Assembly (NCBI GenBank): GCA_035646975.1
Contig: DASROJ010000219.1
Span: 1-5,032, forward strand
DNA from: DASROJ01 sp035646975
Lineage (GTDB): Bacteria > Acidobacteriota > Polarisedimenticolia > JACPZX01 > DASXTC01
Direction of reading: 5' to 3'
DNA length: 5,032 bases
The notes below the pieces were generated by a model, which saw nothing but the letters and a program-made list of their open reading frames with translations, was not told the DNA's origin and made no database searches. How positions within the stretch are numbered: the first letter of the stretch is position 1; each line of letters starts with the position of its first letter. Position numbers and translations under genes: made by a program. Shown here piece after piece: positions 1 through 5,032 of the stretch.

Positions 1-2051
1 GTCCTGTCCATTGTCAATGTGCTTCCACGCACAACTTGTTGACCTGATTCATCTTGTACTGTCGCCTCCCGACCGTTTCCAGAGAGCCGCAGCGTGTTCG
101 CCTTGAGATCGGCGATGAGCCGGTCGCCGCGCCCGATCCGATCCTGCTCCCGTGTCTCCACCGCACCGGTGGCTTCCATCTTCTCGGCGGAGCCGCCACC
201 CGGCACCAATGTCACCGTCACCACGTCGCTCGTCACCCTCATGCCTCCCTGCGTCACCTGCACGTGCCCGCTGTAGACGATGATGTTGGTCGAGCGATCG
301 AATTTCATGACGGCCGCCGCCACCGTCACGATGTCGTCTGAAGGCGAGTGTGCCACGGCGGGTTGGGCCGGCGCGTCGCCGGCCGGCGGTTGACGAAACG
401 TGCTGATCACGTCGACGCGTGCCTCGAGAGTCCCGGCCGACTCGTTGAGATCCACCTCGGAGGCCTCCACCCGGTTGTCGCCCTGCCACAACCTGACATG
501 ATCGCGGTAATGGGCGAGCTTGCCCTGATCGGCGAAGGTGAGCGAGCCCGCCATCGCGTACACCGTCTCGCCACCGCGAAAGAACGGCAGCGACTGTCCT
601 TCCTTTGCATCCGTGGCCGTTGCCGTCGCGGCGGGCTGGTAGCTCGCACGAACCCCGCCGCGCGCCGCGAGGGTCTTGCGTTTCCTGTCAGCCTCGATGC
701 GCTGCGCCTGGACCTTCCTGCCGAGCCAGGTTGCCGTGGCGGGTTTGCCCTCGTCACCGGTGAGGGTGACGATGTCGGAGTTCGGATCCAGTACGGTCCG
801 ATTCCCCTGGCTCTCCAGGTCCTGGTCGGTGAGCAGTATCTTTCCCATTCCCTCCAGATTGCGGATCAGTCCCAGGTTCGGGTCGAACGCGGCCTCGAGG
901 GCGTCGCTTCGCAGGCGAAAACCCCGGGACTGGCCTTCCACGGGCGCACCCTTGAGATCGACGCTGCCCGTGGCATGCGCCCTGGAGAGATTGCCGTGAT
1001 TCAGATCGAAGGTCAGCGTCTCTGCGTCGATGCTCGAGGGCTCGCCGCTGCCGTTGACATCGCTCGCGGTGAGGTTCGCATCACCCGAGACCTCCAGCGA
1101 GACGGGCTCGGGGGCGCCGTTGAAAACCATGGCGAGTCGCTGGCCCCGCATCGTGCGCGAACCTTCCAGCGCGAGCAGGCCGGCCAGCGGAGAGGCGGGC
1201 TGTCCGAGCGTCGGAACCGCATGCGTCGATTCGAGAACGAAGCCCTGATCCCCTTCGAGGCGATCGAGCCCCGTTCCTTCGTGGAACAACGCCACGAGCC
1301 GCGTCCCGGAGAGCGTCTCGCCCCGCTCGGTGACGGCGCGGTAGCCATTCATCTCGAAGGTTCTCGCGGTCATGTCGTGCCGTGCGGTGGCCGCCTCCAC
1401 CTTCACGGTGCCCATGCTGCCAAGCGGCATCGAGGCGAGGACATGCTGCTGGAACTGGATGGTCTGGGCCGTGACGTCGTAGATCATGCCAATCGCGCTT
1501 CCCGCGGCGGTTCCCCGGGTGAACGAGACCGGATCCGAGGTCCGGGCCTGTCCCAGCGACTCATCGTAGGACAGCGTCGGCATGGCCAGGCTGATGCCGT
1601 CGGCGGCCGTGACCTTCACGCCGCCGCTGAGCATCCATGAGCCCACCCCCTCGTCTCCGCCCGCGGCGGGTTTCCCCCGGGGGGCGGCTCGCGCGGTGGC
1701 GTCTTCCACGAAGGGGGTCATCTCGGCCAGCGGGGCCTCGACCAGGGTCTCCTTCCCCGGGGAGGCGAAGATGCGGAACGTGGCATCGGTGAGGGTCAGA
1801 TGGCCGTTGGTGTAGGTCGTGGATTCGCTGGCGCGCATCCGCAGCGTCGGCGAACCGCTGCGTGTCCTGACGATTTCCACGCGTGATGCTTTCTGCGCGA
1901 TTCCGTTGACCGAGGGTCTGGCAACGGCAAGCTCGTCAGGGGCCTCGCGCGGGTTGATGCGCGCATTGGCCGTCAGGCTGAACATGATTCCGCCCACGAG
2001 GGCCACGAGCCCCAGCAGAAGCATCCATCTGAGGCTGCGGATCAGTGCCAT
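1..2051 (-). CDS. LptC/LptA-type (OstA-like) LPS transport protein, long multi-domain form, 3' end cut by window edge
   Basis: Reading the minus strand from the ATG at 2051 gives 683 codons with no stop before the edge, so the C-terminus is missing. Residues about 7-27 (RWMLLLGLVALVGGIMF) form one hydrophobic helix after a short basic start, an uncleaved inner-membrane anchor as in LptC. Residues about 40-205 look like an LptC domain: a 'TYTNGHLTLTDATFRIF' stretch, then 'LSGGVKVTAADGISLAMPTL' and 'SYDESLGQARTSDPVSFTRG'. Residues 215-683 continue with OstA/LptA-like units, clearest at about 340-410, 490-552 and 571-683 ('YSGHVQVTQGGMRVTSDVV', later 'LRLSGNGREATVQDESGQQV'). No cysteine was found. 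Known: LptC sits with LptB2FG and passes LPS to LptA, and each is about 185-190 residues in E. coli. Inferred: this is an LptC plus LptA-like bridge in one chain. The start is chosen by the anchor and a weak GGCAGG 4 nt upstream. It follows the hydratase gene by 27 nt. Family assignment is good; exact domain count is uncertain. Confidence 0.82.
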   Translation of the reverse strand, partial: MALIRSLRWMLLLGLVALVGGIMFSLTANARINPREAPDELAVARPSVNGIAQKASRVEIVRTRSGSPTLRMRASESTTYTNGHLTLTDATFRIFASPGKETLVEAPLAEMTPFVEDATARAAPRGKPAAGGDEGVGSWMLSGGVKVTAADGISLAMPTLSYDESLGQARTSDPVSFTRGTAAGSAIGMIYDVTAQTIQFQQHVLASMPLGSMGTVKVEAATARHDMTARTFEMNGYRAVTERGETLSGTRLVALFHEGTGLDRLEGDQGFVLESTHAVPTLGQPASPLAGLLALEGSRTMRGQRLAMVFNGAPEPVSLEVSGDANLTASDVNGSGEPSSIDAETLTFDLNHGNLSRAHATGSVDLKGAPVEGQSRGFRLRSDALEAAFDPNLGLIRNLEGMGKILLTDQDLESQGNRTVLDPNSDIVTLTGDEGKPATATWLGRKVQAQRIEADRKRKTLAARGGVRASYQPAATATATDAKEGQSLPFFRGGETVYAMAGSLTFADQGKLAHYRDHVRLWQGDNRVEASEVDLNESAGTLEARVDVISTFRQPPAGDAPAQPAVAHSPSDDIVTVAAAVMKFDRSTNIIVYSGHVQVTQGGMRVTSDVVTVTLVPGGGSAEKMEATGAVETREQDRIGRGDRLIADLKANTLRLSGNGREATVQDESGQQVVRGSTLTMDR

Positions 2052-2072
2052 CAAACCTGCCGTGAAATCGAC

Positions 2073-2086
2073 GGCGCTTCAGCGCC
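2073..2086. repeat. short inverted repeat across the hydratase stop codon
   Basis: GGCGC and GCGCC flank a TGAA loop on the minus strand, giving a possible 5-bp GC stem that includes the TGA stop of the hydratase. No T-run follows, so it does not look like an intrinsic terminator. It could affect expression of the downstream Lpt-type gene, or be chance in GC-rich DNA. Confidence 0.35.
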
Positions 2087-2861
2087 CCGTGAAAGCGGCT
2101 TTGCGTTTCTCGACGAAGGCACGAGTGCCTTCCTTGAAGTCCTCCGTGGTGACGACCAGGCCAAAGAGCGTTGCCTCGAGGAAAAGTCCCTCCTCCACCG
2201 GCATCTCCAGTCCTTCGTTCACCGACTCGATCGCCATGCGCACCGCGAGAGGCCCGCGGGCCATGATCGTCCGGGCAAGCTTCTCGGCCTCGGTCACTGC
2301 CTGGCCTTCGGGCGCCAGCCGGTTCACGAGCCCGATCCGATGCGCTTCGCGCGCGTCGATCATTTCTCCCGAGAGGATCAACTCGAGCGCTTTTCCCTTT
2401 CCCACGATTCGCGGGAGCCGCTGAGTCCCCCCGAAGCCCGGGATGATGCCCAGTGTCACCTCGGGCAGGCCCAGTTTAGCGTTTTCGGATGCCACACGCA
2501 GATGGCATGCGAGGGCCAGCTCACAGCCGCCCCCCAGCGCAAAACCGTTCACCGCGGCGATGACGACCTTGCCGAGCGATTCCAGACGCGACAGGACCTC
2601 CTGCCCGAAGATCGAGTAATCCTTCCCGCCGAGCGGAGTCTGCTGCGCGAGCTCGGCGATGTCGGCGCCGGCCACGAAAGCCTTCGGGCCGGCTCCCGTG
2701 ATGATGACCGCCATCACCCTGGGGTCGCCGCCGGCGTCCGATACGGCCCGATCGAGCTCCTGGACAGTCTTCCGGTTCAGCGCGTTGAGCTTGTCGGGTC
2801 TGTTGACGGTGATGAAGGCGATCCCGTCGCGGACCTCAAAGAGCAGATTCTCGAAGCCCAT
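2079..2861 (-). CDS. enoyl-CoA hydratase, crotonase family
   Basis: A complete 260-residue protein, the usual length for a single-domain crotonase. It hydrates a trans-2-enoyl-CoA, here probably crotonyl-CoA, reversibly to the (S)-3-hydroxyacyl-CoA in the cytoplasm. The N-terminus carries the typical 'NRPDKLNALN' (20-29). 'AFVAGADIAEL' (61-71) and 'NGFALGGGCELALACH' (105-120) supply the CoA-binding and oxyanion-hole regions. The two catalytic glutamates are E114 (in GGGCELA) and E134 (in LGLPEVTLG). They are 20 residues apart, as E144 and E164 are in rat crotonase, which supports a true hydratase. 'PGFGGTQRLPRIVGKGKALEL' follows. Two adjacent ATGs (2864 and 2861) could start it. The second is preferred because GGGAGG lies 6 nt before it and only 3 nt before the first. 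Its start overlaps the dehydrogenase stop, so translation is probably coupled. Substrate chain length cannot be told from sequence. Confidence 0.95.
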   Translation of the reverse strand: MGFENLLFEVRDGIAFITVNRPDKLNALNRKTVQELDRAVSDAGGDPRVMAVIITGAGPKAFVAGADIAELAQQTPLGGKDYSIFGQEVLSRLESLGKVVIAAVNGFALGGGCELALACHLRVASENAKLGLPEVTLGIIPGFGGTQRLPRIVGKGKALELILSGEMIDAREAHRIGLVNRLAPEGQAVTEAEKLARTIMARGPLAVRMAIESVNEGLEMPVEEGLFLEATLFGLVVTTEDFKEGTRAFVEKRKAAFTGR

Positions 2862-3754
2862 CATGAGCCTCCCACCAGGAAGTCGTTCGGCACCGGCTTG
2901 TCGCCGCTGTAATCGTAAAACCCTTTGCGGGTCTTCTTTCCATGATAGCCGGCCATGACCATGCGCTTGAGCAGCGGCGGACTGGCGAACCGCCTCTCGC
3001 GGAATTCTTCGAAGAAGACATTCGCGATGTGATAAGTCGTGTCGAGCCCGACCAGGTCGAGCAGCGTGAAGGGGCCCATCGGGTAGCCGCACCCGAGCTT
3101 CATCGCCTCATCGATGTCCGAGATCGAGCCCACGCCTTCTTCCAGCGCCCGCACCGCGTCCAGAATGTAGGGAACCAGCAGCCGATTGACGATGAACCCG
3201 GTCTTGTCGGAGGTGCGCACCGGGGTCTTGCCCAGTGCGTCGACGAAGCCGATGACGTCATCCATCACCTTTTCCTCGGTGATGATCGTTCGGGCGATCT
3301 CGACCAGCTTCATCAGCGGCACGGGATTGAAGAAATGAAGCCCGATGAACCGCCGCGGCCTTTTCGTGCCGGCGGCCAGCTCCGTGATCGACAGTGAGGA
3401 CGTGTTGGAGGCGAAGATGGTCTGTGGGCCGCACACCTCGTCGAGCCGATTGAACATCTCACGCTTGGCCTGCAGGTTTTCCACCACCGCCTCGATGATC
3501 AAGTCACGATCAGCGAGGTCCGCGATCTCGGTGGTGCCCTTGAGATTGGCAAGGGTCTTGTCACGCTGCTCCGCGGTGATCTTGCCCCGCTCGACTCCAC
3601 CCTTGAGAAACCTGTCGATGCTGGCGAGGCCCTTGTCGACCAGCTGCTGCGAGACCTCGAGCACGACCGTGTCGTGGCCGGATTGCGCGCAGACCTGGGC
3701 AATGCCGGATCCCATCAGCCCGCATCCCAGCACTCCGACTTTCCTTACGGACAT
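2861..3754 (-). CDS. 3-hydroxybutyryl-CoA dehydrogenase (3-hydroxyacyl-CoA dehydrogenase, NAD-binding plus C-terminal domain)
   Basis: A complete 297-residue protein that interconverts acetoacetyl-CoA and (S)-3-hydroxybutyryl-CoA in the cytoplasm. The N-terminal Rossmann fold shows GCGLMG (10-15) and an acidic E33 at the end of strand two, which favours NAD(H) over NADP(H). The catalytic set is S119 (SNTSS), H140 (GLHFFNP), E152 (KLVEI) and N190 (GFIVNR). Their spacing (21, 12, 38) equals that of S137, H158, E170 and N208 in human short-chain HAD. The helical C-terminal domain starts about residue 185 and holds 'GCGYPMGPFTLLDLVGLDT' (221-239) and the terminal 'KKTRKGFYDY' (273-282). Stand-alone enzymes of this size are the Hbd/PaaH/FadB2 type, not the fused FadB. 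In-frame TTG and ATG codons precede the chosen ATG; AGGAGG lies 7 nt before the ATG at 3754, which decides the start. It sits 27 nt after the thiolase and overlaps the hydratase start. Confidence 0.96.
   Translation of the reverse strand: MSVRKVGVLGCGLMGSGIAQVCAQSGHDTVVLEVSQQLVDKGLASIDRFLKGGVERGKITAEQRDKTLANLKGTTEIADLADRDLIIEAVVENLQAKREMFNRLDEVCGPQTIFASNTSSLSITELAAGTKRPRRFIGLHFFNPVPLMKLVEIARTIITEEKVMDDVIGFVDALGKTPVRTSDKTGFIVNRLLVPYILDAVRALEEGVGSISDIDEAMKLGCGYPMGPFTLLDLVGLDTTYHIANVFFEEFRERRFASPPLLKRMVMAGYHGKKTRKGFYDYSGDKPVPNDFLVGGS
2868..2873 (-). promoter_or_regulatory. ribosome binding site of the enoyl-CoA hydratase gene, inside the end of the dehydrogenase gene
   Basis: GGGAGG falls within the last codons of the dehydrogenase gene (Val-Gly-Gly-Ser). 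It is 6 nt before the ATG at 2861 and 3 nt before the one at 2864. With the TGATG stop/start overlap this points to coupled translation of the two enzymes. Confidence 0.7.
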
Positions 3755-3761
3755 CATCAAT

Positions 3762-3767
3762 CCTCCT
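3762..3767 (-). promoter_or_regulatory. strong ribosome binding site of the 3-hydroxybutyryl-CoA dehydrogenase gene
   Basis: A perfect AGGAGG lies in the 27-nt gap after the thiolase stop. It is 7 nt before the ATG at 3754 and 4 nt before the ATG at 3757, so the inner ATG is preferred. It is the best Shine-Dalgarno match among the four genes. Confidence 0.8.
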
Positions 3768-3781
3768 GTAGGCAGGGAGAC

Positions 3782-4963
3782 TCAGGCGCCAGCTTCCACC
3801 AGCAGCGCGATTCCCTGACCGCCGCCGATGCAGGCCGACGCGACGCCATAACGGGCCTTGCGACGCCTCAGCTCGAGCAGGAGTGTCAGGGTGATTCGCG
3901 TGCCCGTGGCACCCAGGGGATGGCCGAGCGCCACAGCCCCGCCATTGACGTTGACTCTATCGCGATCCAGGCCGAGCTCTTTCTCCACCGCGAGATACTG
4001 AGCCGCAAAGGCTTCGTTGATCTCGAGCAGATCGATCTCCTTGAGTGTCAGACCCGCCTTGCGCAGCACCCCACGGATGGCCACGACCGGGCCGATCCCC
4101 ATGATCCGCGGGTCGACCCCCTCGTAGTGCCAGGCCACGACGCGGCCGAGGCATTTGAGACCATCGCGGCGGGCGCGATCCGCGCTGCTGACAACCACGG
4201 CCGCCGCCCCGTCCACGATGCCGCTGGCATTGCCGGCGCTCACGAGATCGGTTCCGAACACCGCCGGCAGCTTCGCCAGCCCCTCCAGCGTCGTCTCGGG
4301 GCGCGGGTGATCGTCGATCTCGAAAAGGGTGGTCTTGCCTCGCTTCGTCAGCTCGATCGGGACGATTTCATCCTTGAACTTGCCGGAAGCCTGCGCCGCG
4401 GCGGCCAGTTGCTGGCTTCTCAGCGCGAACGCATCGGATGCCTGCCGCGTGATCCCTTTCTCCTTGGCCAGCAGGTCCGCGGTCTGCGCCATCATGAGGC
4501 CGCAGTAGTTGTCCATCAGCGCGACGGTCAGCGAATCTTCGAGCTTTCCGTCACCCAGACGAAGACCGGCCCGCAGACCTCGGATCACGTGCGGCGCCTG
4601 GCTCATGTTCTCCATGCCGCCCGCCAGCACGGTCTCTGCTTCACCCAGCTGGATCAGCTGCGCCCCCGTGACGATTGACTGAATCCCGGAGCCGCACAAC
4701 CTGTTCACGGTGAGCGCCGGTACCTCGATCGGAATGCCGGCCTTCAGGCTGACATGGCGGGCCCCGTACACGGCGTTGCCGCTCGTCTGCTGGGCATTGC
4801 CCATGATGACGTGCTGGATGGTCGATGGCTTCACTTCCGATCGCGCCAGTGCCGCCTTCGCGGCGATGGCGCCCAGCTCGATCTCGGTGTGATCGCGCAG
4901 AACCCCGTTGTACTCGCCCATGGGAGTGCGGGCGCCATTCACGATGACCACTTCGGTTGGCAT
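3782..4963 (-). CDS. acetyl-CoA C-acetyltransferase (thiolase family)
   Basis: A complete 393-residue thiolase, the normal family length. It condenses two acetyl-CoA to acetoacetyl-CoA, or cleaves 3-ketoacyl-CoA in reverse. The nucleophile is C90 in 'VNRLCGSGIQS'. N316 (INEAFAAQ), H348 (GGAVALGHPLGATG) and C378 (SACIGGGQG) complete the active site. These numbers match Zoogloea PhaA (C89, N316, H348, C378) almost exactly. M288 (DPRIMGIGP) is also kept. The covering loop reads 'CGLMMAQTAD' (154-163), where biosynthetic thiolases usually have 'HMG', so substrate range is open. The frame extends upstream to an ATG at 4999, but that ATG lies in the predicted -10 box. The start at 4963 has GAGGA 7 nt upstream and gives the canonical 'MPTEVVIVNGARTPMG' beginning. 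It is the first gene of the cluster, and the next two genes encode the following steps. Confidence 0.96.
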   Translation of the reverse strand: MPTEVVIVNGARTPMGEYNGVLRDHTEIELGAIAAKAALARSEVKPSTIQHVIMGNAQQTSGNAVYGARHVSLKAGIPIEVPALTVNRLCGSGIQSIVTGAQLIQLGEAETVLAGGMENMSQAPHVIRGLRAGLRLGDGKLEDSLTVALMDNYCGLMMAQTADLLAKEKGITRQASDAFALRSQQLAAAAQASGKFKDEIVPIELTKRGKTTLFEIDDHPRPETTLEGLAKLPAVFGTDLVSAGNASGIVDGAAAVVVSSADRARRDGLKCLGRVVAWHYEGVDPRIMGIGPVVAIRGVLRKAGLTLKEIDLLEINEAFAAQYLAVEKELGLDRDRVNVNGGAVALGHPLGATGTRITLTLLLELRRRKARYGVASACIGGGQGIALLVEAGA

Positions 4964-4970
4964 ACAGGTT

Positions 4971-4975
4971 TCCTC
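4971..4975 (-). promoter_or_regulatory. ribosome binding site of the thiolase gene
   Basis: GAGGA lies 7 nt before the ATG at 4963. It supports this start over the in-frame ATG at 4999, which has no comparable purine-rich site. Confidence 0.7.
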
Positions 4976-4997
4976 GAAGGAAGGGATTTCGAAGGGC

Positions 4998-5026
4998 ATT
5001 CTAACAGAGGGTGGGAGTGCCTTCAA
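4998..5026 (-). promoter_or_regulatory. putative sigma70-type promoter for the thiolase operon
   Basis: On the minus strand, TTGAAG (5026-5021) is a 4 of 6 match to the -35 consensus. After a 17-nt spacer comes TAGAAT (5003-4998), a 5 of 6 match to the -10 box, preceded by TGT, an extended -10. Transcription would start near 4991, leaving a leader of about 28 nt before the ATG at 4963. An 8-base palindrome, TCAATTGA (5030-5023), overlaps the -35 box and might be an operator or chance. This is a sequence match only. The region further upstream is outside the window. Confidence 0.5.
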
Positions 5027-5032
5027 TTGACC

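Noticed and set aside
348..1640. A long plus-strand open frame of 430 codons
   Set aside because: It lies wholly opposite the Lpt-type gene. Its product is rich in Arg, His and Gly with no recognisable domain, as expected for the antisense shadow of a GC-rich gene, while the minus-strand frame has a membrane anchor and recognisable OstA-like motifs.
1819..2424. A plus-strand open frame of 201 codons crossing the hydratase/Lpt junction
   Set aside because: It is Ser/Arg-rich, has no motif, and covers parts of two well-supported minus-strand genes.
2862..3092. N-terminal extension of the hydratase frame upstream to 3092
   Set aside because: The extension would overlap the dehydrogenase by about 230 bases and shows no crotonase similarity. 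A good ribosome binding site and the usual family length place the start at 2861.
3755..3781. Possible terminator or extra small gene between thiolase and dehydrogenase
   Set aside because: The 27-nt gap has no stable inverted repeat or T-run and is largely taken up by the ribosome binding site.
3674..4678. A plus-strand open frame of 334 codons
   Set aside because: It is opposite the thiolase, whose catalytic residues are all in place. The predicted product has no family features and is a shadow.
4974..4995. Direct repeat CCTTCGA (4995-4989 and 4980-4974) in the thiolase leader
   Set aside because: Seven bases twice at 15-nt spacing is weak evidence, the second copy runs into the ribosome binding site, and no known operator was recognised.
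4964..5026. N-terminal extension of the thiolase upstream to 4999 or 5026
   Set aside because: The first upstream ATG overlaps the predicted -10 box and the added residues do not fit the thiolase N-terminus, while 4963 has a good ribosome binding site.

Overview
The window is one block of four genes, all on the minus strand. Reading from the right edge to the left, it holds a putative promoter (about 5026-4998), an acetyl-CoA acetyltransferase/thiolase (4963-3782), a 3-hydroxybutyryl-CoA dehydrogenase (3754-2861), an enoyl-CoA hydratase of the crotonase family (2861-2079), and a very long LptC/LptA-type (OstA-like) gene that starts at 2051 and runs off the left edge. Gaps are 27 nt, a TGATG stop/start junction, and 27 nt. 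No convincing terminator lies between the genes, so the layout looks like one operon read right to left. No tRNA, rRNA, CRISPR array, insertion sequence or other mobile element was seen, and no gene-free stretch exceeds 100 bases.

The three enzymes are consecutive steps of four-carbon acyl-CoA chemistry: 2 acetyl-CoA <-> acetoacetyl-CoA <-> (S)-3-hydroxybutyryl-CoA <-> crotonyl-CoA. All expected catalytic residues are present. The set could run towards synthesis (butyryl-CoA or ethylmalonyl-CoA type routes) or towards breakdown (beta-oxidation). No acyl-CoA dehydrogenase, ETF or crotonyl-CoA reductase lies in the window, so direction cannot be read from context.

The fourth gene is the most interesting. 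It is open for 683 codons without a stop before the edge. It begins with an N-terminal membrane anchor and an LptC-like domain, and continues into several further OstA/LptA-like beta-strand units. This suggests that the inner-membrane LptC part and much of the periplasmic LPS bridge are made as one polypeptide.

The sequence is GC-rich, and the Lpt-type protein implies a diderm bacterium with LPS or a related outer-membrane glycolipid. The family style and gene mix would fit Acidobacteriota or a similar mostly uncultured Gram-negative phylum, but this is a weak inference. The enzymes themselves are ordinary; the unusual points are the size and architecture of the Lpt protein and its position behind an acyl-CoA metabolism cluster.
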